Source: Nitrincola iocasae (GTDB taxonomy: Bacteria > Pseudomonadota > Gammaproteobacteria > Pseudomonadales > Balneatricaceae). From it: a stretch of 64,000 bases of DNA. The position numbers and the translations under genes were made by a program. The stretch spans positions 2,108,001 to 2,172,000 of the forward strand of contig NZ_CP044222.1 in the NCBI RefSeq assembly GCF_008727795.1, written 5' to 3'. Within the stretch, counting starts at the first letter, position 1; every line of letters begins with the position of its first letter. Below the pieces are notes generated by a model. That model had not been told where the DNA came from and did no database searches. It saw only the letters and a program-made list of their open reading frames with translations. Of this stretch, positions 16,833 to 26,374 are shown in pieces.

Positions 16833-19800
16833 TTATATAGTTGTTGTTTCAGCATTATCTTCAGCTGCAGTGACCTCAATCAAGATATCGACCCATTGAG
16901 CCTCTTCAGTCTGAGGATTCTGCATGCTCAGTCGTACCACCAAAGGTGAACTGCTCAGAGGCAGGCTACCAACCAGTCGCAATGAAGGCCCCTTACCCAG
17001 CAGTTGCAGTGTATCCGGTAATGGCGACCCGTCAACCAGCGAAACACCAATCAACTCTGCATCGCCCAGTATTCGACCCAGCAAGGTCTGGAACGGCTTA
17101 TCCGCACTAACCTGCATAGCGACAGGCGCCACCAGGGTACGTCCACCCGTTGAGTGGGTTGTCAGACTGGCAAATCCGCTTTCAGCAGGCAGAACCGACA
17201 GCGTCATACCATAGCTGGTATCAGGATCTGACTCGACAACCGGTGCCAGAGAGACCTGTAAAGGACTAGGCTGTTGAGACGCTGCACCCTCTGTCAAAGG
17301 GTTACCACTGGTGTTGTTCTCTGTTCCAGGAAGACGCAGATACTGTTCTGGATCGGCAATCGGCGTACCCACCAGATAACCGTTACCCATCAAGCTAACA
17401 TTGCCTGGACGTTGTAGATCATAGCTAGTGCTGAAAAAGCTGAAATCGGGTACCAACCCAGCCAGCCGCTGGGTAAAGCCATCGACGCTCTGCTCATAGA
17501 TCAACCATCCACCCTGAGCCTGAATTGCATCAGCACCCTGACCCGTCTGGTTGAAAAATTGATTACCCGCCGACAATATCACTGGACGCAATCCAGTCGC
17601 GTCAGCAACTACCGATTGAGTCAGCCTGAGATCCTGCTGAGCACGTATCCAGACATTATCAGCCTGAACACCATCCGTCAGCACCTGGCCAACTTCCAGA
17701 CTCCCCAGACCCGCAAACATTAGATCACCGCCCAGGTCCGCCGCCAAAACTGCCACCTGATTAGCATTTTCGGTACGGAAGAGTGTTGTAGAAGCTGTAT
17801 TCAGCGCATTCTGCGGCTGCGTCAGCAGCGCATCCCCACTTGCCTGCAATTGCAGCTGATTAGCAGTAATCATTCCAGCGGTTGCCGTGCGCAGTAAAGA
17901 GCCATCTGCAGCGTTTAAACTGACACGTCCTTGCTGTCGAGAACCCGTGGATAGCTGTTGTGCGAGTTGCAGATCCCCGCTACCACTAATCCGCAGGTTT
18001 ATATTCCCACCGGCGGTGAGAATGCCATCCGTTTGCCCCTGGCTCTCGCTGTGTCCAAGACTGGTGATCACCCTGTCAAGGGTAAAACCGCTCTGGTTCA
18101 CTAACTCGAAGTCGGCATGAGTCTGCGACAACCGCACCGCCACACGGTTTAGTTGATTGCCGGCATGACTCAGATCGCTGCTCTGGGCCGCAACCAGTCT
18201 CAAGGCGTCGGCGCTGATGGCTGCATTGCCTGACTGGACACCACCTTGCAACGCTTGCAGGGTAATCACACCAGCGGTTTGGTCAGCATCCAGCGCTTGC
18301 AGCAGGGTCAAATCACCTTCGACACTGCGAAGGGTAATATCTGTGGCCGCTGTGATGCCCTGCACCCCAGAAACCGTATCAATCTGCAAGTTTCCAAGGT
18401 TGGTATAACTGGCTCCCGCTGCAGCACGTGCCGCCAGTGTTGTCACACTGTTCTGGGTATTTTCCAGACGCAGATCGCCCACACGGGAAATCAGTTGCAG
18501 ACCCTGCGTCAGAATTTCACTACCACTGTCGAGCAGTTGGCTGATGCTGGCAGCCGCCAGTCGGACAATGCCAGCAGTCGTTGTTGTGCTGATACCCGCA
18601 TTCAGTGACAGTGCCTGATCGACATCCAGATCGATTACACTGCCCTGACCTGCGTTCATGCCACTGAGTGAGGTGACACTCCTATCCAGCTCACTGCTGC
18701 TATTAACAGCATTAACCTGACTGATCGCCAGATCATCACCGCTATGCGCAATAAACTGACTGCCAAGACTCTGAGAGGCCAACTGAGCGGCACTGGCGAT
18801 CTCGATGCGCTGGGTTTCTGTGCCTATTTGACCGCCACTACTCAGCAACACCTGACCGGCTGTCGCCAGCTCTGCCTGAGTACCGGTCAGAGTATTGGTA
18901 CCAATAGCCCCACCCGCAACCAACTGCAGCGTCCCGGTTGCAGAGGTAATTGTCGCGCCATTGATGTCAATATTGCCTGTGCCCGCTGTGCGCAAATCAA
19001 CATAACCACTGCCATTGGCATTCAGCGCTGACACCACACGAATATCACCGCCCTGAGTGGTCAGGGTGATATTACCATTACCCTGCTGTGTAATCAGTCC
19101 AGCAAGATCAGTGACCGCACCACCGACTAACTGAGCCGAATTCAATGCATTCACTTGACCCAATATTATTGGATCTGTACCGAGACTGCGCAGCCAAATG
19201 CTGCCATTACCTGCCGTGGCTGCCAGGGTATCGACACCGGATAGTTCGATTCGATTCTGTTGAGAACCTATCGCACTGCCCGCCTGTAGCATTACAGTGC
19301 CAGTAGTGCTCACCTCAGCGCTAGCATCGCTGGTGGATTGCGTAGTAATACTTTGCCCGGCCAACAGCTGTATCTGTCCGCTGCCACTGCTGATCGAAGC
19401 AAGCTGACCAGACTCCGGCACAATGGCTAGATTTGACGCTGTGCCACCGGCACGCAAATCGATATTTCCACTGCCAAGCGTCATCACATCTCGTGCTACC
19501 GTCAAGGTGCCATTGACTGTCGCCAGGGTGATATTGCCACCCTCAGTTGCCTGAGCGCCTACTTGAGTGCCGCCAGTAATGAGAGCTTCGGATAGCCCGG
19601 TGACACTACCAAGCGTCATCGCCTGGGCATTGAACACGGTTATATCCTCATTATCAGCATTCACTTTGGCAGTTAATGTACTGATTTGATTGGTTTGATT
19701 CTGTAGCAACAGGCTACCTTGGTCAGCCAGCAGCACCGCTCGCTGTGCCCGTAACTGCGAACTACCTTCAGTCGCACCCTGTAACAAATCTCCCTGTCTG

Positions 19801-22800
19801 ACAACAACTGCCAGTGTGCCACCACTGGCGCCAGTGGCGCCACGCAGACCATTTCGATCTGACTCGGTGGCATTCACTTGTCCTTCCAGACTGGTTGAAG
19901 CGGTATCAGCACGATATTGATCAATCGACACTCCGTCTATCGACAGCGTCTGAGCATTGCTAAATTCCAGCCCGGCGCTGCCAGTAAAATTGCCCGCCAA
20001 GGCGTCGACTTCATTATCACTGTGTAACGCTGAAATGCCCGTAGTAGCTGATAACCAAAGGTTAGCAGCACGAATAATGGCATTATTTTCCTGAATAATA
20101 CGTCCACCACCGGTCACCAGGCTGACTTTGCCACTTTCAACGAAAACATTTTCTGACTGGCGTAAATCACCGGTATCCAGCAGCACTTCAAGCTGTCGAC
20201 CACCGGTCAGGGTAATACCTGTGGTTGTCTGAGCGGTGGGGGTGGTCAGAACCGGATTACCCGCATAATCGATAGCATCCAGCCAGAGTGATTCATTTTC
20301 TGTAATCTGAAGTGACTGGTTGTTACGCAGTGTGACATCACCTTCCACCTCGGCGGAGAAACCTGCAATCTGGTTACTGGCAGTCGCTATAAACTGACCT
20401 GCGCCCAGCAAATTAAGTTGATTGGCTGTAATCAACCCTTTGGCCACCAACGCTCGTTTATCCAAAGCATTCGCTACCAGTGTCAGCAATCCATGCTGGG
20501 TTGAATTGGGTTGACGTTGTACGGTCAGCGCCGAATTAATAACCATATTGGCCTGATAGTCAGTGCCATGGGCATCACTCAAAAACGTCACATCATCACG
20601 GAAAGTCGTGGGGGCATTAACCTGAATCTGGCCGGTCAGATCACTGCGGCCCAAGGTGATCGCTTCAAAGCCGCGGGTATCGCCACCAGCGACCACCAGA
20701 CTGGCAGGTGCAGCGGTAAAGTTGATCCGCAAGTTACTGCCAGAAATACTGACAGTGGCCCCTTCATGTCCACTTAACCCTTGAATTGCCGTCTGAATCT
20801 GATCACGTAAAGCTGTCAGGTCAGTGGTATAGGTAATGGCCGCGGTTTCCTGCTCACCGATAACCAGAGTGAAAGCACCACCAGCATTACCCTGTATAGA
20901 GAGTTGCTGAACATTGGTAGACACATTACTGGCTGTGACCACCGGTCCTGGCAGAAACACCCCTACGGCACTACCGTTAAACCAGTTCTCGCCTAAATAA
21001 AGGGTACTGACCCCATTTAGTTCGGGGCGAACGCCGGCACTACCCAGGTGGATATTGGTGTCGTCATGCTCGGGGCGAATCACCAGGTGACCACTGCTGG
21101 ACACCTGCAGACGCTGATCCGAGGTGTTGACGAACTGCATGGAGTCACCGATGAAGACGATATCTCCTGCGGCGGTACTGCGGTTCTGATCCCGACCAAT
21201 GTACATGGCATTACCAGCAGCATAGATGCCATAGCTGTTTTCCCCTTGATCAGAGGTTTTGCCACCCGAAGCGCCCAACAGCAGAATATTACCAGACTCG
21301 GAAATCACACTGGTATTCAGGTCTTCCATGCGAATACCATGGTTCTCCTGAATAAAGTTCTGGTTGCCACCACCACCGCGCCCGGTTAACTGTATATCAC
21401 CTGTCTCGGTACGCAACAGCACCCCGGAAGACAGCATCAAGCCGTTATAGCGGGTACCACCGCTTGGATTCACCACGGCAGACGCATCACCTTCGATAAT
21501 CAGATTACCGCTACTGGTCGCCAGCAATGAGCGCGCGGCACTACCTTCACCAATAATAACACCATCTTTATTACCGGCATTGGTCTGGGTAGTAACACGC
21601 CCAATCACCTGTATATCATTACGGCCCGACTCAATCCGTGTCGCCGCACCGGCAATACGCACCCCGGCACCGGCCGATTGCACCAAAGGAGCTCGGCCAC
21701 TAAGGTTAATCAGGCCATCAGCGGTATCACCTTGACTATCGAGCTGGACGTTCTGTAAGTACACCCCATCGGTGCGGCTGTCACTGTCACCGGCAAAACC
21801 AACAGCAAAACGATCGACATCAGCATTATTGACAACACCCGTATTGACCTGATCACTTACGCCACCCAGATAGATATTGCCTCCATTTGAATGAATCGCG
21901 GCTTCCAGCATGATAACAGCACCGCCTAATGCACTCTCATCGACATAGGGGTTCAGGATCACATCCATCCCAGCGGCTCTTTCTGCAACTATTTGCTGAT
22001 TCAGAATTTTGATCGAACGGTCGGAATTGATCACCAATGATTCCGCCGTATTCATTCCACGAATATCAAAGGTATCCTGCACATAGTCGGTGTAACCAGT
22101 GACACCGGATACCGTGCCGCCGTTAATATTAATCACAGTATGTGCTGCATTCAGCTGTAATTCGGGTGTACCCAGTGTCGATCCGGCGGTGATCACCGCC
22201 CCCGAGGGTGACAACAAGTTGATCACGCTGGCATTCAGGGTGATTGCCTGTGGACCGAGGAAATTCAACTGCCGTAACGCGGACTGGCCGTTGCCACCGA
22301 CAAAATTACTGGTGTCACTACCAAGTACTATCGCTCCTGCCGCGGTACCTCGAGTATCCAGCGTCAGTGTCTGCGGCCGAAGTAACTGGTTAACAGCTGC
22401 CACGCTGTAGATATCTCCGTCAATGCGGATATTCCCCCCCAGCCCGGTGAAACCACCATCAGATTTCCCCTGTGCGCCCAGGGTGACATTAGCATCACCG
22501 GCGGCCAGCAGCAGGTCCTGTTTAAACAGTATATTGCCAGAGGTATAAGGCCCTATGCCGCCTACTGTTCCGGTGATTTGGGTACTGACCGGGTTGGATG
22601 TACCCAACTGGGCATCTTTCCAGAAAGTGACGCTGCCACCATTAGTCGCCAATCGACCATTAATAAAGGCTGTGCCAGTGCTAGGTGATGTTGTACCAAA
22701 CTCCAGGTGCAATCGCCCGGTGGTAGCAGAAATATCGATACCGGTGTTCAGGATAATACCAGCGCCTGCAGCAAACGTCAGGCTGGCATCACCACCTGCC

Positions 22801-24248
22801 GTTTTAGAAATATTGGCGGCAATAGTGATGTTGTTATCGGCCTGAAGAGTAACGTTACTACCGGTATTGAGAGAATTCTGTATGGAGGTGTTACTCACAC
22901 TGACATCGCCAGTGCCACCACCATTCCACGGATCGCCGCCAGGACTGACCACGGTAATATTGGCAGGGTCAAGTAACCACAAACCTCCCTGACCCTCAGG
23001 GGCGGACACATCCACCTCACCCGTCACACCCAACGCACCGCGACTGGAGGTTTCCACTGCACCGCCTTGACCTTCACCGGCACCGCGTGCTGAAATCACA
23101 CCTGCATGTGTAGTGACTTCTGAAGACCAAAGCACTACTTCTCCACCTTCGCCATTCACAGTAGCATCAGCTGCTACTGTTGACCCCGTATCAAGATGTA
23201 CCTGACGAGCTTCAGCAATCGCAGAGTCCTGCCCTTGCCAACCACCGCCCAGATAGACCTCGCCACCAGCATTGGCACCATTGGCATCCAGTTCACCACT
23301 GATCAGGACGCGATCCCCCGTAGCACTGATAAAGCCACCACTCTGACCGGACTCAAGACCGCTTGCTTCAATCCTGCCCGCCAGCAACACATCGCCCTGC
23401 CCCCCATCAATAATGATGCGCCCTTCATTTTCAGCCACTGAATTAGCACGGATAATACCCGTCTGATTGACAGCAGCCGCCAAGGCACCGGTGGCCTGTC
23501 GACTCTGAATGAGAACCTTGCCACCGTCAGATACCAGCACACCGGTGTTTTGAATTGCGGCAGTTGCGGTTTCGCCATCCACCCGAATACCGATCAGCCC
23601 GCCTGCCGTCAGTTCTACACGCGCCTGCTCGCCAGCCAGCAACGCCACCGTGCCTTCCGGGGCTTCGATGCGTCCGCTATTACTGACCTGATCAGCCGCC
23701 AGAATTACGAATCCACCACTTCGGGTGTGAATCTGTCCCTGGTTGATCACCTGTCCACCGGCTGACATCTTATCCAGTTGCAGATTACCTTCGACAAAAT
23801 CCTGATCAGCAATATCCTGACCCGCTGCCATCAAGCCACCGACATCCACGCGGGCCGACTGCCCGAACATGACGCCAGCCGGGTTAGCAATGATCACATT
23901 ACCATTGGCATTGATCTGACCATGAATCTGGCTGGGATCACCGGATGTGACCCGGTTCAACACGGTAGAGCTTGCACCAGGCTGATGGAAGTTTACAGTC
24001 GCCTGACTACCCACGTTGAAGCTGTTCCAGTTAGTAATCATGTTCTGCGTGTTCTGTTGAACATTCATCACATTACCCGCCTGGGAAATAGCCCCTTGCC
24101 CATTAACTATTTGCCCCCCATTGGGTAATTCATTGGCATCTGGTGCAGCGATCACTGTCATCGGTGATATGGCCGAGGCAATCAGCAGTGGCAACAGTCG
24201 GGGGGTAAAAGCCCAAACTGATGCGTTGTATTTTCTATTCTTTTTCAT
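16833..24248 (-). CDS. Filamentous-haemagglutinin-like TpsA exoprotein
   Basis: A 2471-residue two-partner secretion substrate. A long basic signal peptide (residues 1-35) precedes the TPS domain (about 36-170). That domain contains NWNSFNVGSQATVNFHQPGASSTVLNRVTSGDPSQIHGQINANGNVIIANPAGVMFG, with the NPAGVMFG motif equivalent to NPNGI. Next come the GGWQGQD to LLDPANI motifs (about 330-435) common to large FHA-like proteins. The rest is Gly/Ser/Thr/Asn-rich beta-helix repeats, including about 150-residue repeats at 1530-1880. There is no autotransporter barrel, consistent with export by TpsB, whose gene ends 14 bp upstream. It probably acts as a surface or released adhesin. A GAGG ribosome-binding site precedes the ATG. 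Confidence 0.92.
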   Translation of the reverse strand: MKKNRKYNASVWAFTPRLLPLLIASAISPMTVIAAPDANELPNGGQIVNGQGAISQAGNVMNVQQNTQNMITNWNSFNVGSQATVNFHQPGASSTVLNRVTSGDPSQIHGQINANGNVIIANPAGVMFGQSARVDVGGLMAAGQDIADQDFVEGNLQLDKMSAGGQVINQGQIHTRSGGFVILAADQVSNSGRIEAPEGTVALLAGEQARVELTAGGLIGIRVDGETATAAIQNTGVLVSDGGKVLIQSRQATGALAAAVNQTGIIRANSVAENEGRIIIDGGQGDVLLAGRIEASGLESGQSGGFISATGDRVLISGELDANGANAGGEVYLGGGWQGQDSAIAEARQVHLDTGSTVAADATVNGEGGEVVLWSSEVTTHAGVISARGAGEGQGGAVETSSRGALGVTGEVDVSAPEGQGGLWLLDPANITVVSPGGDPWNGGGTGDVSVSNTSIQNSLNTGSNVTLQADNNITIAANISKTAGGDASLTFAAGAGIILNTGIDISATTGRLHLEFGTTSPSTGTAFINGRLATNGGSVTFWKDAQLGTSNPVSTQITGTVGGIGPYTSGNILFKQDLLLAAGDANVTLGAQGKSDGGFTGLGGNIRIDGDIYSVAAVNQLLRPQTLTLDTRGTAAGAIVLGSDTSNFVGGNGQSALRQLNFLGPQAITLNASVINLLSPSGAVITAGSTLGTPELQLNAAHTVININGGTVSGVTGYTDYVQDTFDIRGMNTAESLVINSDRSIKILNQQIVAERAAGMDVILNPYVDESALGGAVIMLEAAIHSNGGNIYLGGVSDQVNTGVVNNADVDRFAVGFAGDSDSRTDGVYLQNVQLDSQGDTADGLINLSGRAPLVQSAGAGVRIAGAATRIESGRNDIQVIGRVTTQTNAGNKDGVIIGEGSAARSLLATSSGNLIIEGDASAVVNPSGGTRYNGLMLSSGVLLRTETGDIQLTGRGGGGNQNFIQENHGIRMEDLNTSVISESGNILLLGASGGKTSDQGENSYGIYAAGNAMYIGRDQNRSTAAGDIVFIGDSMQFVNTSDQRLQVSSSGHLVIRPEHDDTNIHLGSAGVRPELNGVSTLYLGENWFNGSAVGVFLPGPVVTASNVSTNVQQLSIQGNAGGAFTLVIGEQETAAITYTTDLTALRDQIQTAIQGLSGHEGATVSISGSNLRINFTAAPASLVVAGGDTRGFEAITLGRSDLTGQIQVNAPTTFRDDVTFLSDAHGTDYQANMVINSALTVQRQPNSTQHGLLTLVANALDKRALVAKGLITANQLNLLGAGQFIATASNQIAGFSAEVEGDVTLRNNQSLQITENESLWLDAIDYAGNPVLTTPTAQTTTGITLTGGRQLEVLLDTGDLRQSENVFVESGKVSLVTGGGRIIQENNAIIRAANLWLSATTGISALHSDNEVDALAGNFTGSAGLEFSNAQTLSIDGVSIDQYRADTASTSLEGQVNATESDRNGLRGATGASGGTLAVVVRQGDLLQGATEGSSQLRAQRAVLLADQGSLLLQNQTNQISTLTAKVNADNEDITVFNAQAMTLGSVTGLSEALITGGTQVGAQATEGGNITLATVNGTLTVARDVMTLGSGNIDLRAGGTASNLAIVPESGQLASISSGSGQIQLLAGQSITTQSTSDASAEVSTTGTVMLQAGSAIGSQQNRIELSGVDTLAATAGNGSIWLRSLGTDPIILGQVNALNSAQLVGGAVTDLAGLITQQGNGNITLTTQGGDIRVVSALNANGSGYVDLRTAGTGNIDINGATITSATGTLQLVAGGAIGTNTLTGTQAELATAGQVLLSSGGQIGTETQRIEIASAAQLASQSLGSQFIAHSGDDLAISQVNAVNSSSELDRSVTSLSGMNAGQGSVIDLDVDQALSLNAGISTTTTAGIVRLAAASISQLLDSGSEILTQGLQLISRVGDLRLENTQNSVTTLAARAAAGASYTNLGNLQIDTVSGVQGITAATDITLRSVEGDLTLLQALDADQTAGVITLQALQGGVQSGNAAISADALRLVAAQSSDLSHAGNQLNRVAVRLSQTHADFELVNQSGFTLDRVITSLGHSESQGQTDGILTAGGNINLRISGSGDLQLAQQLSTGSRQQGRVSLNAADGSLLRTATAGMITANQLQLQASGDALLTQPQNALNTASTTLFRTENANQVAVLAADLGGDLMFAGLGSLEVGQVLTDGVQADNVWIRAQQDLRLTQSVVADATGLRPVILSAGNQFFNQTGQGADAIQAQGGWLIYEQSVDGFTQRLAGLVPDFSFFSTSYDLQRPGNVSLMGNGYLVGTPIADPEQYLRLPGTENNTSGNPLTEGAASQQPSPLQVSLAPVVESDPDTSYGMTLSVLPAESGFASLTTHSTGGRTLVAPVAMQVSADKPFQTLLGRILGDAELIGVSLVDGSPLPDTLQLLGKGPSLRLVGSLPLSSSPLVVRLSMQNPQTEEAQWVDILIEVTAAEDNAETTTI
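18600..19660 (-). repeat. About 150-residue tandem repeats in the TpsA stem
   Basis: Three successive units share the order 'Q-V-N-A-x-N-S ... V-T-x-L-(S/A)-G-(L/M) ... G-N-(I/G) ... T-L-T-T/V-N ... A-x-G-S/G-A-I-G-(S/T) ... R-I-E-(L/I)-(S/A)-x-x-x-x-L-A'. Landmarks occur near 18,700, 19,150 and 19,600, a spacing of about 450 bp. The copies are diverged, so this is a beta-helix repeat rather than a recent DNA duplication. Confidence 0.55.
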
Positions 24249-24262
24249 TGTCTGTGCCTCTA

Positions 24263-26374
24263 TCAGAATAACAGGGTACCGATCAGCCAGATACGTCCTG
24301 ACTGATCAGTGCCATCACTGTCTGTGCCACTGGCTGTGGGGTTGGGATTGCTACGGTCTTTCTGCGCATACACCAGACGCACATTGCCTGTTTCGCTGTA
24401 AGTCATGCTTAATCCGACACCATAGCCGCCAAGCTCATAGGTGTTGGGTCCTGAATAGGCCGGAGCATCATCTGAGCTGGCATACTGAGTTACCCCACCG
24501 ATATCATAAAAGCCAAAAGCTTCAAAATTGGCATCACCACGACTACCCAAATTGCGGCGCAGCTCCAGATTTGCCAACCAGCCATGATCACCAATTGCCT
24601 CTCCCACTGGCCAAGCGCGTACACCCATCGGTCCACCCAGCTGAAACTTTTCGGCGCTGTCAAGATTGCCACTGGCAAGTTGTCCACTTAGGCTGGCATA
24701 GACAAACCATTGCTCAGCTGGCAAGGCCTGCAATCTGGAAACATTGAAATTACCCTTGGTAAAACTGCCTACGGTGCTTGAATCACCACTACCCTTCAGA
24801 GCCAGGTCGCCCTGAGTCAACGAAACACCCCAACCGGTGCGGCCTTGATAACGGTCTATCTGATTACCGCTGGCGCCGACGGTCACACTGCTGATGTCAC
24901 GCTGATTATCAAAAAAACCGAAATCCGGATAGTTGTTTTGGTAGCTTTTGAAATCCAGGCTGGCAAATAGATCGATATTGCGCGCCGCACCACGCGCCAG
25001 TGGATAGTTGGCAAACACGGAGAAAGACTCCGAATCACTGCTCTGATTAAGCGGAGCAATACTGCCCTCTTTCAGTTCAACATCCATTGCCGCATAGGAT
25101 GCTCCGATGCGCAGGCCTGAATAACCTACAGGGGCATGCACACCCATCTTGTAGCTGTTAGTTCCATCAGAGCCGGTATAATTGACAAAAAACTGTTCGC
25201 CATAACCCATCGGACTGTTCAGGTTCAGATTTAAGCCCAGGCGCTCTTCACCGGAGAATTTGCTACCATAATTATCCAGTGTGACAGCAGTGGACAGGAG
25301 AGCATCTTCTTCCACCTCAGCGATGACCTGCGTGGTACCGGCTACTGATCCTGGAGCCAGGTCTGTCTGAACACTGCGAATACCTGGCATTTCGTTCAGC
25401 AGGCGTACCTGACGCTCAAGTGCATTGATATTAAGTGGCTGATCCGCAACAACACCTTCCGCCAGATAACCCGCAATCACCTCAGACTTAATACGCTGGG
25501 TATCGGCTACTGTTATACCTTGATTCCCGGACTCGCCGTCTACGAGTCCTTCCAGAACTTCAATTTTAACCAGGCCATCAGTAATCTCCTGCGGCGGCAA
25601 CCAGGCCTGTGCCAGCGCATAACCCTGATCACGCAGCAATTGAGCAACCGATTCAACCGCTTCACTCAATTCATCAACGCTAAGTGCGCGCCCTGTCCAG
25701 GGTGAAAGGTGAGACTGAACCACAGCATCATCGAGCAATGTCACACCCTGCACCTCAAACCCGGCTACCTGGATACGCGGGGAGCCATCCTGATAGCTAT
25801 CTGTCGGTGTCAGGCCTTCAATGGCTACAGCCACCTGCTGATTTTCAAGGAATTGCAGCTGAGAGAAACGCAGTACAGCATCAGGATGGCCATGTTCACG
25901 CAAGTGCTCCAGCAGCGTCAGCGCCGCCAACTGAAACTCAGCGAAAGACAACTGACGTTCAGTCCAGGGAGTCATCACCTCCATCAACTCCTGCTCATCA
26001 AATAAGCGCGAGTCAATCATGCGGACAGCATCCAGTGAAAAACGACGCTGCTCCAGGTTTTCAACCGGAGCGGTTAACACCGGATCTATTTGAATCGCAC
26101 GTGGTGCACGAACCACCACTCGGCCTTGCATGCGCTGGGGAATACGCATATCCCCACGATTGGGCTGCAGCTGATCGGCCGCCGTATCCGGATCATAGAA
26201 CACACTGGTAACCTGATTATTGACATCACTGGCCTGCACAGCGGTATATGTGGGCACACATACCATGCCGATCAGGGTCATTCTGATGGCCCGGGTCAGA
26301 TACCCAGTAGTGTTCTGACGTGGTGTTTTGCTGAACTGCATGGAAAATACTCGGTTCATTGTGTCTGATTTCAT
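24263..26374 (-). CDS. TpsB (ShlB/FhaC-family) outer-membrane transporter
   Basis: About 703 residues from the ATG at 26374, which overlaps the stop of the giant gene (ATGA); the in-frame TTG at 26383 is less likely. An extended signal (to about residue 48) is followed by three POTRA-like units: about 112-187 (RFSLDAVRMIDSRLFDEQELMEV), 200-277 (IQVAGFEVQGVTLLDDAVV to VKIEVLEG) and 285-355 (NINALERQVRLLNEMPGIRS). FhaC and ShlB have two. The C-terminal half is the 16-strand-type barrel, with GGPMGVRAWPVGEA as the L6 VRGY-like tip and a terminal Phe, the usual Bam recognition signal. It secretes the adjacent TpsA through the outer membrane. The extra POTRA may dock other parts of the machine (inference). 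Confidence 0.9.
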   Translation of the reverse strand: MKSDTMNRVFSMQFSKTPRQNTTGYLTRAIRMTLIGMVCVPTYTAVQASDVNNQVTSVFYDPDTAADQLQPNRGDMRIPQRMQGRVVVRAPRAIQIDPVLTAPVENLEQRRFSLDAVRMIDSRLFDEQELMEVMTPWTERQLSFAEFQLAALTLLEHLREHGHPDAVLRFSQLQFLENQQVAVAIEGLTPTDSYQDGSPRIQVAGFEVQGVTLLDDAVVQSHLSPWTGRALSVDELSEAVESVAQLLRDQGYALAQAWLPPQEITDGLVKIEVLEGLVDGESGNQGITVADTQRIKSEVIAGYLAEGVVADQPLNINALERQVRLLNEMPGIRSVQTDLAPGSVAGTTQVIAEVEEDALLSTAVTLDNYGSKFSGEERLGLNLNLNSPMGYGEQFFVNYTGSDGTNSYKMGVHAPVGYSGLRIGASYAAMDVELKEGSIAPLNQSSDSESFSVFANYPLARGAARNIDLFASLDFKSYQNNYPDFGFFDNQRDISSVTVGASGNQIDRYQGRTGWGVSLTQGDLALKGSGDSSTVGSFTKGNFNVSRLQALPAEQWFVYASLSGQLASGNLDSAEKFQLGGPMGVRAWPVGEAIGDHGWLANLELRRNLGSRGDANFEAFGFYDIGGVTQYASSDDAPAYSGPNTYELGGYGVGLSMTYSETGNVRLVYAQKDRSNPNPTASGTDSDGTDQSGRIWLIGTLLF

